This document shows positions 6,948 to 14,465 of a stretch of DNA of 40,582 bases, one piece after another. Below the pieces are notes generated by a model that saw only the letters and a program-made list of their open reading frames with translations, had not been told where the DNA came from and searched no databases. Numbering within the stretch: the stretch's first letter is position 1; every line of letters starts with the position of its first letter. Source of the stretch: DASUSH01 sp036375215 (GTDB lineage Bacteria > Actinomycetota > Thermoleophilia > Solirubrobacterales > 70-9); contig DASUSH010000081.1 of assembly GCA_036375215.1 (NCBI GenBank), positions 1 through 40,582 on the forward strand. The letters run 5' to 3'. The position numbers and the translations under genes are program-made.

Positions 6948-6953
6948 ACGGTA
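6948..6953 (-). promoter_or_regulatory. -10 hexamer TACCGT for flavoprotein 1
   Basis: On the minus strand TACCGT ends 10 bases before ATG 6937 and begins 31 bases from the centre (6984) of the nearest operator-like site. This is the same distance as seen at 9546 and 28191. Confidence 0.45.
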
Positions 6954-6975
6954 GGCGGGCGAGCGTTCCGACGCC

Positions 6976-7038
6976 TCCGCGCCGGATACGGGGCGGACTC
7001 CGTGGTGAGTACTGAGCGCGATCCGCGGCGGCTACCGA
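6976..7038. promoter_or_regulatory. Array of three DevR-like operator sites, 23-bp spacing
   Basis: Three 17-bp sites read on the plus strand: TCCGCGCCGGATACGGG (6976-6992), TCCGTGGTGAGTACTGA (6999-7015) and TCCGCGGCGGCTACCGA (7022-7038). Their centres, 6984, 7007 and 7030, are exactly 23 bp apart. They lie midway in the 168-bp gap between flavoprotein 1 (minus) and the response regulator (plus), with -10 hexamers at 6953 (minus) and 7062 (plus). I infer binding of the adjacent NarL/DevR-type regulator, which would make its own gene autoregulated. Confidence 0.6.
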
Positions 7039-7061
7039 TGCCTGCCTCGCCGGCCCGGCCT

Positions 7062-7067
7062 TAGGCT
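7062..7067 (+). promoter_or_regulatory. -10 hexamer TAGGCT for the leader ORF and response regulator
   Basis: TAGGCT begins 32 bases from the proximal operator centre at 7030. It ends 6 bases before an ATG at 7074, which opens a short leader ORF rather than the regulator itself. Confidence 0.45.
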
Positions 7068-7073
7068 CTGGCG

Positions 7074-7109
7074 ATGCCCCCGGCACAGGGATCGACCTCG
7101 TCGGCATGA
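7074..7109 (+). CDS. Possible leaderless 11-residue leader peptide coupled to the response regulator
   Basis: ATG 7074 opens an 11-codon frame (MPPAQGSTSSA) ending at TGA 7107-7109, which overlaps the regulator ATG 7106 as ATGA. The ATG is 6 bases after the -10 hexamer at 7062, the same gap as at other probable leaderless starts here. The regulator has no clear ribosome site of its own, so termination-reinitiation at ATGA could drive its translation. The evidence is positional only and the peptide may have no separate function. Confidence 0.35.
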   Translation: MPPAQGSTSSA

Positions 7110-7762
7110 GCGCCGAGGAGAGCGCGGCGGCAGCCGACCCGATCACCGTGGTCCTCGCCGACGACCACCAGATCGTCCGCGACGGGATCCGGATGGTGCT
7201 GGAGGCCGAGGCCGACATCGAGGTCGTCGCCGAGGCCGGCGACGCCGAGGAGGCTGCCCGCTTCGTGCTCGGCCACAAGCCGGCGGTGCTCGTGCTGGAC
7301 CTCAACATGCCGGGCCGGCCGAGCCTCGAGCTCTTGCCCGAGATCATCGAGCGCTCGCCGGAAACCGCGGTGATCGTGCTGACGATGCAGAGCGAGCCGG
7401 CCTTCGCCCGCCGGGCGCTCACCACCGGGGCACGCGGCTACGTCGTCAAGCACTCGGCCGCGCGCGAGCTGGTCGAGGCGATCCGGATCGTGCTCGCCGG
7501 CGACACGTACATAAACCCGCAGCTCGGGGCCCGGGTCGCGGCCGAGCCGGAGGCAGGTCCGGCCGACGACCTGACGCCCAGGGAGCGCGACGTCCTCGGC
7601 CTGCTCGCCCTCGGATACATGAACCCGGAGATCGCCGAGCGGCTCGTGATCAGCGTGCGCACGGTGGAGACCCACCGCGCAAACATCCAGCGCAAGACCG
7701 GCGTCTCGAACCGCGCCGAGCTGATCGCCTACGCCCTCGAGAACGGCCTGGTCGAGCGCTAG
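7106..7762 (+). CDS. NarL/FixJ-family response regulator, DevR/DosR-like
   Basis: A 218-residue two-domain regulator. The receiver domain (about residues 13-130) has the acidic pair D19/D20, phospho-acceptor D65 (VLVLDLNMPG), T93 and K115. A linker leads to a LuxR-type HTH (about 155-215; LTPRERDVLGLLALGYMNPEIAERL, then SVRTVETHRANI). It would be phosphorylated by the convergent GAF kinase, whose 3' end overlaps it by 4 bp. The operator array upstream suggests autoregulation. The neighbours (USP, Tgs-like acyltransferase, nitrate respiration genes) match targets of mycobacterial DosR. ATG 7106 overlaps the stop of a small leader frame. Confidence 0.9.
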   Translation: MSAEESAAAADPITVVLADDHQIVRDGIRMVLEAEADIEVVAEAGDAEEAARFVLGHKPAVLVLDLNMPGRPSLELLPEIIERSPETAVIVLTMQSEPAFARRALTTGARGYVVKHSAARELVEAIRIVLAGDTYINPQLGARVAAEPEAGPADDLTPRERDVLGLLALGYMNPEIAERLVISVRTVETHRANIQRKTGVSNRAELIAYALENGLVER

Positions 7763-9438
7763 GAAGGGGAGCGCTGCGTCGGGAGCGTCACGCTCAGGCG
7801 GGTGCCGCCCCGCGCGCCCGGACCGACGTTCATCTCGCCGCTCGCCAGCGTGACGCGCTCGCTCATCCCCAGGAGCCCGAAGCCCGTCCGGTCGTTCGTC
7901 CGCGCGATGCCGCGGCCGTCGTCCTCGACCACGACCGTGACGGTGCCGTTGGACTCCGTGATCGCGATGCGCGCATGGTCGGCGCCGGCATGCTTGACGA
8001 TGTTGTTGAGCGCCTCCTGCACGACCCGGTAGATCGTCGTCTCGAGCTCGGCGGTGTGCCTGGTCTCTTCGCGCCCGGACTCGAAGGCGAGATCGAAGTC
8101 GCATTCGATCGCGAGCGGGTGCCGTTCGCGGGTCCGCTCGGCGAGCGCCTCGACGGCGGCCTGCGTCCCGAGCTCGTCGAGCGCGGCGGGCCGCAACTCG
8201 GTGATCAGGCCCTCGAGCGTCGCGATTATCCCCTCGACCTGCGTCGCGGCCTTCTCGAGCGCCGCCCCGCGGACCTCCGAGCTCTCGCTCTTCAGAGCGC
8301 TCTCCTGCATCACCTTGAGCGCCCCCAGCTCCTGGAGGGTCTCGTCGTGGAGGTCGCGCGCCCAGCGGCGGCGCTCGCTCTCCGACGCGGCGATCGAGAG
8401 CTCCAGCTTCTCCCGCTCGAGCGAGGCGCTGTTCGCGATCCCGACGGCCGCCGCCGTCGCGAACGAGCCGAGCACGAGGACGTCGTCCTCGTCGAACACC
8501 GGGTCCGGGCCAAGCCGGTCGATCGCGACGATCAGCCCCTCCACCATGCCGCGCGCGGCAAGGGGGGCGAGGACGACCGCCTCGGCGTCGATACCGGCGA
8601 CGGCGAACCAGCCGAGCGCGCCCCCGCGGAGCTGGCGCGGGACGTCGGCGCGCATGACCTCGGCGGCCGGCGAATCCGCGACCGGCATCCGCTGACCGCG
8701 GATCTGGGCCGCGCTCTCACCCGCGGCCTCGGCGACCACGAACTCCTCGTCCTCGCGCAGGAGGATGAGGCAGGAACGGGCGTCGACGAGCGCGCGAGCG
8801 CGCTTCGCCACGAGCTCGAGCACCCGCGCGGGGTCGCTCTCGCCGCCGATCTCCCTGCTCAGTGACGCGGTCGTCTGGAGCCCTCGGACGGCCCGCTCGA
8901 GGTCGGCGCGGCGGCGCTCGGCGCGCTCGTAGTTGCGCGCGTTGTCGATCGCGATCGCGGCCCACTCGGCGAGCACGACGAGCAGGTCCTCGTCGGTCTC
9001 GTCGAACTCGTCCGCGGTCTGCTTGTCGGCGAGGTAGAGGTTGCCGAAGACCTCGCCGCGGACCGTCACCGGCACGCCGAGAAAGGAGGTCATCGGCGGG
9101 TGGTTCGGCGGGAAGCCGTAGGAGCGGGGGTGCTCGCCGATCCGCCTAAGCCGCAGGGGCTTCGGGTCGCGGATGAGTTCACCGAGGATCCCCTTCCCGC
9201 GCGGGAGGGCGCCGATCGCGAGGCGGGTTTCGCGGTCGATCCCGCGGACGAGGAACCGCTCGAGCTCGGTCTTGTCCTCGTCGAGGATCCCGAGCGCCGC
9301 GTAGCGGGCACCCGTGAGCTCGCGGGCGTCCTCGAGCAGCCGAGCGAGCACCGATTCGGGGTCGAGCTCGGCGACGAGCCCGCGTCCGGCGGCCAGGATT
9401 CTGCCGAGTTGATCGCGATCCAGGCCACCCGCCTGCAC
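7759..9438 (-). CDS. DevS/DosT-like sensor histidine kinase, GAF-GAF-HisKA_3-HATPase
   Basis: A 559-residue soluble kinase with no membrane helices. GAF1 spans about residues 25-167 and GAF2 about 195-340. The HisKA_3 dimerisation helix carries phospho-acceptor H364 (ARDLHDETLQELGAL). The ATPase domain has an N-box (EALNNIVKHA) and G-boxes (VEDDGRGIA, GFGLLGMSERV). GAF1 contains GFPPNHPPM; as I remember the M. tuberculosis DevS sequence, the His of its matching GFPPYHPPM is heme ligand H149, so H113 could bind heme. The same motif also occurs in GAF kinases not shown to carry heme. I chose GTG 9438 because AAAGGAGG lies 10 bases upstream; the open frame beyond it runs antisense through the USP gene. 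It overlaps the regulator's stop by 4 bp. Confidence 0.88.
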   Translation of the reverse strand: MQAGGLDRDQLGRILAAGRGLVAELDPESVLARLLEDARELTGARYAALGILDEDKTELERFLVRGIDRETRLAIGALPRGKGILGELIRDPKPLRLRRIGEHPRSYGFPPNHPPMTSFLGVPVTVRGEVFGNLYLADKQTADEFDETDEDLLVVLAEWAAIAIDNARNYERAERRRADLERAVRGLQTTASLSREIGGESDPARVLELVAKRARALVDARSCLILLREDEEFVVAEAAGESAAQIRGQRMPVADSPAAEVMRADVPRQLRGGALGWFAVAGIDAEAVVLAPLAARGMVEGLIVAIDRLGPDPVFDEDDVLVLGSFATAAAVGIANSASLEREKLELSIAASESERRRWARDLHDETLQELGALKVMQESALKSESSEVRGAALEKAATQVEGIIATLEGLITELRPAALDELGTQAAVEALAERTRERHPLAIECDFDLAFESGREETRHTAELETTIYRVVQEALNNIVKHAGADHARIAITESNGTVTVVVEDDGRGIARTNDRTGFGLLGMSERVTLASGEMNVGPGARGGTRLSVTLPTQRSPS

Positions 9439-9459
9439 TCTCTGGCCACCTCCTTTCTC

Positions 9460-9523
9460 GCCATAGATACCACGCGCCGCGGTTCCGTGGCGACTACGGA
9501 GACGATCCGGTGCCGACCACCGA
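9460..9523. promoter_or_regulatory. Operator array between sensor kinase and USP gene
   Basis: The best palindrome of the window is TCCGTGGCGACTACGGA at 9484-9500 (TCCGT...ACGGA arms). CCGGTGCCGACCACCGA follows at 9507-9523, centre 23 bp away. On the minus strand CGCGTGGTATCTATGGC (9476-9460) is a weaker match 24 bp to the other side. The plus-strand -10 at 9546 lies 31 bases from centre 9515. A TATCTA element on the minus strand (9469-9464) might be the kinase -10, which would then overlap the third site. Confidence 0.6.
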
Positions 9524-9545
9524 TGACGCGCGCGCGGGCCGGCCG

Positions 9546-9551
9546 TACCGT
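9546..9551 (+). promoter_or_regulatory. -10 hexamer TACCGT for leaderless USP gene
   Basis: TACCGT ends 6 bases before ATG 9558 and begins 31 bases from operator centre 9515. There is no ribosome site before the ATG, so the message is probably leaderless. Confidence 0.5.
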
Positions 9552-9557
9552 CGTCGC

Positions 9558-10529
9558 ATGAGATCGGGGGCCCCGACGACCGAGACCCGCCAGCTCCTCG
9601 TGGGGTTCGAGGACACGGACCGGGGACGGGACGCGCTCGCCCTCGGCGCCTGCCTGGCGCGCCGCCTGGGCGCGTCGATGGTCGTTGCGACGGTGCTTCG
9701 CTACCCCCGCCACCTGATCGGCTCGGCCGACCTCGAGGTCGCGCTCGCCCGCGACACCGCGGAGGCCTTCGCCTTCGTCGACGACGAGCTCGCCGACCTG
9801 GGTCCGCGAACGGTGGCGGTCGCCGACGGCTCGCCCGCGGCGGCGCTGCAGCGGATCGCCGCCGCCGAGCGCGCCGACCTGATCGTCGTCGGCTCGGCGA
9901 GCCACGCCGGGCACCGGCTGGTGCGGCCCGGGACGGTCGGCACCGCGTTGCTGCACGGCGCTCCGTTCGCCGTCGCCGTCGCTCCCAGGGGCTTCTCGTC
10001 GCGGCCCGGCCACCTGCGCCGGATCGGCGTCGCCTTCGACGGCTCGCCGGAGTCGTGGTCGGCGCTCGAGACCGGGATCGCCCTCTCGGCCGAGCACGAG
10101 GCGACCCTCGCGATCGTCGCCGTCGCCGAACCCCCGACCGCCGGTTTCTCGGAGGTCCTGGACGCGAACACCGCCGGGCGCCTCTTCGCGGCGCGTAGCG
10201 AGGAGATGGAGCACATCCTCGACCTCGGCCGCAAGCGGGTGCCCGAAGCGATCGACGTCGCGCCCCAGCTCCTGGAAGGGCCGGCGGCGGCCCGGATCGT
10301 CTCCGCCTGCGCGGAGCTCGACCTGCTGCTGCTCGGGTCGCGCGGCTACGGCCCGCTCCGCCACACGCTGCTCGGCAGCGTCTCGCGCGCGGTGATCGCC
10401 GCCGCGCCCTGTCCCGTGCTCGTCCTGCCCCGCGCCGCCGGCCGCGACCCGCTCGGCCTGCTGCGCGAGCCCGATCGCGGCGTCCCCGAGCGCCCGCCCG
10501 GGGTCGCCGCGGGCGGGGTGATGCGATGA
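9558..10529 (+). CDS. Tandem-domain universal stress protein 1
   Basis: A 323-residue protein with two USP domains. Domain 1 (about residues 11-145) ends in DLIVVGSASHAGH...GTVGTALL...VAVAPRG. Domain 2 (about 155-300) begins RIGVAFDGSPESW and has the nucleotide-binding loop GSRGYGPLRHTLLGSVS, with the G-x2-G-x9-G(S/T) pattern of ATP-binding USPs. Such proteins accompany dormancy and hypoxia responses in actinobacteria. I chose ATG 9558 because an upstream in-frame start at 9510 lies inside an operator site and before the -10. The stop overlaps the next gene by 4 bases, so the acyltransferase is co-transcribed. Confidence 0.9.
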   Translation: MRSGAPTTETRQLLVGFEDTDRGRDALALGACLARRLGASMVVATVLRYPRHLIGSADLEVALARDTAEAFAFVDDELADLGPRTVAVADGSPAAALQRIAAAERADLIVVGSASHAGHRLVRPGTVGTALLHGAPFAVAVAPRGFSSRPGHLRRIGVAFDGSPESWSALETGIALSAEHEATLAIVAVAEPPTAGFSEVLDANTAGRLFAARSEEMEHILDLGRKRVPEAIDVAPQLLEGPAAARIVSACAELDLLLLGSRGYGPLRHTLLGSVSRAVIAAAPCPVLVLPRAAGRDPLGLLREPDRGVPERPPGVAAGGVMR

Positions 10530-11962
10530 GCGCCCCGAACGAGCTGAGCGCGCTCGACGCCACCTTCCTCGAACTCGAGCAGGCCGATCCGAGCGCGCAC
10601 ATGCACATCGGCGGCATCCTGTGCTTCGAGCCCCGCCCGTCCGGCGCCACGCCCTCGGTCGCGGAGGTCGCCGAGGTGCTGGGCTCGCGGCTTTCCGGGC
10701 TGCCGCGCTATCGCCAGCGGCTCTCCGAGCAGACCACGGGCGGGCTCGACTGGCCGCGCTGGGACGACGATCCGCGCTTCGAGATCAGCCGGCACATCCG
10801 CAGGGCTCAGCTGCCGGGCAGGGGCACGAGGGACGACCTGCTCGAGTGGGCGGGGGAGTACTTCTCCGAGCGACTCGACCGCTCACGGCCGCTCTGGGAG
10901 CTGGTCGTGATCAGCGGCCTGGAGGGGGGCGCCTGGGCGATGGCCTCGAAGACCCACCACTGCCTCGTCGACGGGGTCGGCTCGGTCGACACCGTGCACC
11001 TGATGCTCGACGCCGAGCCCGAACCCGTCCCCCGCGACGTCCACGCTGCACCGGCGGAGGGCGCCCCGCGGCCGCAGCGGGGTCGCGAGCTGCCCGGCTC
11101 CGCGATCCTGCGGCTGCCCGCCAGGGCGGCCGCGGCCGGGATCGGGCTCCTGCGCGCGGGCGCCGGAACAGCCACCCACCCGAGTCGCGCCCGCGAGGCC
11201 CTGCAGCGCTCGCGCGCGCTCGTCGACGTCCTCGTCCGCGACGAGGTGATCGCCGCGCCGCGGACGAGCATCAACGAGCCGATCGGGGGCCGGCGCCGGC
11301 TCGCCGTGCTCGAGATCGAGCTCGAGGAGCTGAAGCGGATCAAGCGGGCGCTCGGTGGCACCATCAACGACGTCGTCCTGGCTGCGGCCGGAGGCGGCTT
11401 CCGCGAGCTCCTCATCGCCCGCGGCGAGGAGCTTCCGAGACAGGGGATGCGGGCGATGGTGCCGGTCAACATCCGCAGCGCCGGCGAGCACCTAGGCCTC
11501 GGCAACCGGATCACCTCGCTGTTCGTCAACCTGCCGCTCGCCGAGCCCGACCCCGAGCGCCGCTACGCCCAGCAGCTGGAGGAGGCGGAGACGCTCAAGT
11601 CGGGCGATCAGGCGCTCGGCGCCAGCGCGATCCTCGACCTCACCGGCCACGCCCCGCCGGTGATCCACGGCTTCATCGCGCGCTCCCTGTTCGCGACCCG
11701 GATGTTCAACGTCACGATCACCAACGTCCCCGGGCCGCAGCAGCCGCTCTACGCGTTCGGCTCGAAGCTGCTCTCGGTGTGGCCGCTCGTCCCGCTCGCC
11801 GCGGAGCACTCGATCGGCATCGCGATCTTCAGCTACGACGGCCGCGCGTTCTTCGCGGTCAACGCCGACCGGGACTCGGTGCCCGACCTCGACCTGTTCG
11901 TCGACGCGATCGGGACGTCGATCCTGCAGCTCTCCCACGCCGCCGGCGCGACCGCCGGCTGA
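10526..11962 (+). CDS. Wax ester synthase / acyl-CoA:diacylglycerol acyltransferase (WS/DGAT, Tgs-like)
   Basis: A 478-residue bifunctional acyltransferase of the WS/DGAT family, which makes wax esters or triacylglycerol from acyl-CoA. The catalytic HHxxxDG motif is present as H144-H145-C-L-V-D149-G150. Other family blocks are PLWELVVISGL before it, and NDVVLAAAGGGFRELL, MVPVNIRS and LGNRITSLFVNLPL in the second half. Length is typical. It overlaps the USP by ATGA, so both share the DevR-like promoter. In M. tuberculosis, tgs1 is likewise near devR/devS and under DosR control, so lipid storage during oxygen limitation is the likely role. Confidence 0.92.
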   Translation: MSAPNELSALDATFLELEQADPSAHMHIGGILCFEPRPSGATPSVAEVAEVLGSRLSGLPRYRQRLSEQTTGGLDWPRWDDDPRFEISRHIRRAQLPGRGTRDDLLEWAGEYFSERLDRSRPLWELVVISGLEGGAWAMASKTHHCLVDGVGSVDTVHLMLDAEPEPVPRDVHAAPAEGAPRPQRGRELPGSAILRLPARAAAAGIGLLRAGAGTATHPSRAREALQRSRALVDVLVRDEVIAAPRTSINEPIGGRRRLAVLEIELEELKRIKRALGGTINDVVLAAAGGGFRELLIARGEELPRQGMRAMVPVNIRSAGEHLGLGNRITSLFVNLPLAEPDPERRYAQQLEEAETLKSGDQALGASAILDLTGHAPPVIHGFIARSLFATRMFNVTITNVPGPQQPLYAFGSKLLSVWPLVPLAAEHSIGIAIFSYDGRAFFAVNADRDSVPDLDLFVDAIGTSILQLSHAAGATAG

Positions 11963-12008
11963 GCCGCCTCAGCCCTTGGCACGGCGCTGGATCGGCACCC
12001 GCGCGGCG

Positions 12009-12033
12009 AGCCGCGTAGCGCCGCTACGCGGCT
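12009..12033. terminator. Near-perfect 25-bp palindromic hairpin between convergent genes
   Basis: AGCCGCGTAGCG, one central base, then CGCTACGCGGCT form a 12-bp inverted repeat (about 11 bp stem, 3-base loop). It lies between the acyltransferase (plus, ends 11962) and the hemerythrin gene (minus, ends 12101), so it probably terminates both units. Nothing else is recognisable in this 138-bp gap. Confidence 0.6.
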
Positions 12034-12100
12034 ACCGCGCGTGCACCGCCCAGCTTGGCCAGGCCCGCCCCCGGGCACACGCGGCCATGGAATCGCTCAT

Positions 12101-12535
12101 CTAGCCCTCGGCCTCCGCGGCGGCGATGTCGGCGGCGAGCCGCTCGAGCTCGTCCGCCGGCAGCGTGCTCTCGATCAGCGGGAAGAGGACCCGTTCCTCG
12201 TGGCGGACGTGGGCGTCGAGCCGTTCGCCGAGCTCGTGCAGCTCGTCGGGCCCGGAATCGGGTCCCAGGCGGCCGACCCGCTCCCGGATCCAGACGTGGT
12301 CGACGAGCACCCGCACGACGCGCTCGTCTCCGGGGTCGTGGTGGCGGGCGAAGGGCGGCAGCAGGACCTCCTCCTCGACCCGGAAGTGATGCGCGCCGTG
12401 GGCGGACCAGTACTCCAGCATCCCGTCGACGACCTCGGCGGCGTCGGCCGCCTCGGCTCGGCGCAGCCGCAGCGCCTGCGTCAGCGCCTGGTGGTGGTCG
12501 CGCGAGAGCGGCGTCAGCGCCGGATCGCGCTTCAT
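12101..12535 (-). CDS. Hemerythrin-like (HHE) protein, last gene of the nitrate unit
   Basis: A 144-residue all-helical hemerythrin/HHE protein. Candidate di-iron ligands are H14/H15 (SRDHHQAL), H49/H50 with E54-E56 (GAHHFRVEEEV), H65/H66 (ARHHDPGD), H80 (VDHVW) and H109/H112 with E113 (AHVRHEERVLFP). Such proteins bind O2 or NO or help repair iron centres. At the end of a nitrate-reductase unit, NO sensing or scavenging is reasonable but unproven. ATG 12535 overlaps the NarK stop as ATGA and is preceded by normal family sequence only from MKRDPALTPL onward. Confidence 0.85.
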   Translation of the reverse strand: MKRDPALTPLSRDHHQALTQALRLRRAEAADAAEVVDGMLEYWSAHGAHHFRVEEEVLLPPFARHHDPGDERVVRVLVDHVWIRERVGRLGPDSGPDELHELGERLDAHVRHEERVLFPLIESTLPADELERLAADIAAAEAEG

Positions 12536-13746
12536 CCGTCGGCGCTCGAGGCGCCCGGAGCGGCGGGCGGGTGCGAGCCTGGCTCGAGCAGCGCGACCGC
12601 CATGCCGGCGCACATCCAGGCGAACGCGACGAGGAAGACGAAGGCGAGGACGAAGTCCCCGGTGGCGTCCTTGGTGATCCCGAGGACGAGGGGAGGGAAG
12701 AAGCCGCCGAGCCCGCCGGCGGCGCCGACGATCCCCGTGGCGGCGCCGGTCGAGGTCGGGAAGAAGAGCGGGACGAGCTTGAAGACGGCGCCGTTGCCGA
12801 GGCCGAGGAAGGCCGCCATCGTCAGGCAGAAGAACGTGACCGGCACGATCGACGGGTCCGCGGCCTGCCACGAGAGCCCGATCGCGTCGATGCCGATGCC
12901 GACGAAGGCGAACGCGAGCACCTTGGAGCCGCCGACCCGGTCCGAGAGCCAGCCGCCCACCGGGCGCGCCGCCGTCGCCATCAGCGTGAACCCCGCCGCG
13001 CGCAGGCCGGCATCGGTGAGCGAGTAATCGAACCAGTCGGTGAGCAGCTTCGGCAGGAAGATCGCCATCGCCACGAAGCCGCCGAAGGTGACGAAGTAGA
13101 AGAGCGAGAGCCGGTAGAGGTCCCAGCCGGAGCGCAGGACCTCGCCGTAGGGCTGGCGCTTGGGCTCGCGCTCGGGGACGTCGCGGGCGAGGCTCCACCA
13201 GATCAGGCCGTAGACGGCGACGACGCCGCCGAGGACGAGGCCGGCGACCTCCTGGCCGGCGGAGTCGCGGATCGCGGGGATCGAGAAGGCGGCGACGGCG
13301 GTGCCGATGTTGCCCATCCCGTAGACGCCGAGCGCGAATCCCTGGCGCTTCGGCGGGAACCACTCGGCGACGAAGGGGACCCCGACCGCGAACGTCGCCC
13401 CGGCGGCCCCGAGCAGGAAGCCGGCGCCGAGCAGGGCGGCGTAGCTGGAGGCGAAGCCGACGAGGACGGCCGCGCCGGCGGTGTAGAAGAGCATCACGCT
13501 GAAGACGGCACGCCCGCCGACCCGATCGGTGAGAGCGCCGAGCGGGATCCGCAGCAGCGAGCCGAGCACGACCGGGATCGAGATCATGATCGAGGTCTCG
13601 GTGTCGGAGAGCCCGAGCTCGTCCTGGAGGTCGGGGGCGATCGGCGCCAGCATCCCCCAGGCCGAGAAGCAGACCGCGAACGCGATCGTGCCGAGGACGA
13701 GGTTGCGTCCAGACCCCGGCATCTCGCTCGCCGGCGCGGAGCTCAT
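12532..13746 (-). CDS. narK: NarK-type nitrate/nitrite transporter (MFS)
   Basis: A 404-residue MFS protein with about 12 membrane helices. Two nitrate-signature regions are visible: GMGNIGTAVAAFSIPAI mid-protein and LGNGAVFKLVPLFFP...GIVGAAGGLGGFFPPLVLG in the second half. Motif A appears as GALTDRVGGRAVF. It would import nitrate (proton symport) and/or exchange it for nitrite across the inner membrane. ATG 13746 overlaps the narI stop as ATGA and its stop overlaps the hemerythrin start, so it lies inside the nar operon. NarK2 is a DosR-regulon member in M. tuberculosis. Confidence 0.9.
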   Translation of the reverse strand: MSSAPASEMPGSGRNLVLGTIAFAVCFSAWGMLAPIAPDLQDELGLSDTETSIMISIPVVLGSLLRIPLGALTDRVGGRAVFSVMLFYTAGAAVLVGFASSYAALLGAGFLLGAAGATFAVGVPFVAEWFPPKRQGFALGVYGMGNIGTAVAAFSIPAIRDSAGQEVAGLVLGGVVAVYGLIWWSLARDVPEREPKRQPYGEVLRSGWDLYRLSLFYFVTFGGFVAMAIFLPKLLTDWFDYSLTDAGLRAAGFTLMATAARPVGGWLSDRVGGSKVLAFAFVGIGIDAIGLSWQAADPSIVPVTFFCLTMAAFLGLGNGAVFKLVPLFFPTSTGAATGIVGAAGGLGGFFPPLVLGITKDATGDFVLAFVFLVAFAWMCAGMAVALLEPGSHPPAAPGASSADG

Positions 13747-14465
13747 CGAACGGGCGGCGCGGCGGCCTGCGCTCGTCGCGGCCGCGGGGTGCGGCCGCGA
13801 TAGGGGATCGGGCTGCGGCGCAGGTAATCGACCGGGATCGACCACGCGTGGACGAGCCGGCTGAACGGCCAGGCCGCGAACAGGAACCAGACCACGGTGA
13901 CGTGGAGCTGGAAGACGAAGCTGACGTGGGCGCCGGTCATGAGCGCGGGCTCCGGGTCCAGGATGAAGAGCTGCCGGAAGTAGGGGCCGACGGTCTCGCG
14001 GTACTGAACGGCGTCGCCGAAGTTGGTGATCGTCGCGAGCATCCCGGTGACGATGCCGAGGGCGAGCAGCGCGAAGACGAGCACGTCCATCGGCGTCGTG
14101 GTCACCCGCACCCGCGGGAAGCGGGCGCGCCGGTAGACGAGCGCGGCGAAGCCGACGACGACGGCGATCCCGGCCGAGAGCCCGCCGACGAGCGCGACCA
14201 CGTGGTAGGCCTCGTCGGAGACGCCGACGGCCGCCGTCCACGAATCGGGGACCAGGATCCCGAGGACGTGACCGCCGATCGCGGCCAGCACGCCGAGGTG
14301 GAACGTGATGCTCGCGTACTTGAGGACGCGGCTCTCGAGCAGCTGCGTCGAGCGCGCCCCCCACCCGTACTGGTCCGAGCGGTAGCGCCAGACATGGCCG
14401 ACGATGAAGACCGCGATCGCGGCGTAGGGGAGGACTACGTAGAGGAGGACCTCGCCGCGGCTCAC
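13743..14465 (-). CDS. narI: Respiratory nitrate reductase gamma subunit (cytochrome b) NarI
   Basis: A 240-residue membrane protein with five helices, typical of NarI, which oxidises quinol and passes electrons through two b-type hemes to NarH. Likely heme-ligand histidines are in the helices around FHLGVLAAIGGHVLG and near the C-terminus (MTGAHVSFVFQLHVTVVWFLF). The conserved N-terminal segment GHVWRYRSDQYGW(G)ARSTQLLE is present. The frame overlaps narJ and narK by 4 bases each. The C-terminal tail after residue 215 is basic and Pro-rich. Confidence 0.93.
   Translation of the reverse strand: MSRGEVLLYVVLPYAAIAVFIVGHVWRYRSDQYGWGARSTQLLESRVLKYASITFHLGVLAAIGGHVLGILVPDSWTAAVGVSDEAYHVVALVGGLSAGIAVVVGFAALVYRRARFPRVRVTTTPMDVLVFALLALGIVTGMLATITNFGDAVQYRETVGPYFRQLFILDPEPALMTGAHVSFVFQLHVTVVWFLFAAWPFSRLVHAWSIPVDYLRRSPIPYRGRTPRPRRAQAAAPPVR

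Noticed and set aside
9510..9557. Earlier GTG start for USP 1 at 9510
   Set aside because: It lies within an operator site and upstream of the -10 hexamer at 9546, so it would not be transcribed from that promoter.
9439..10650. N-terminal extension of the sensor kinase frame to about 963 residues
   Set aside because: The extra part is antisense to the USP gene, Arg-rich and without domain sequence. A ribosome site supports GTG 9438 instead.
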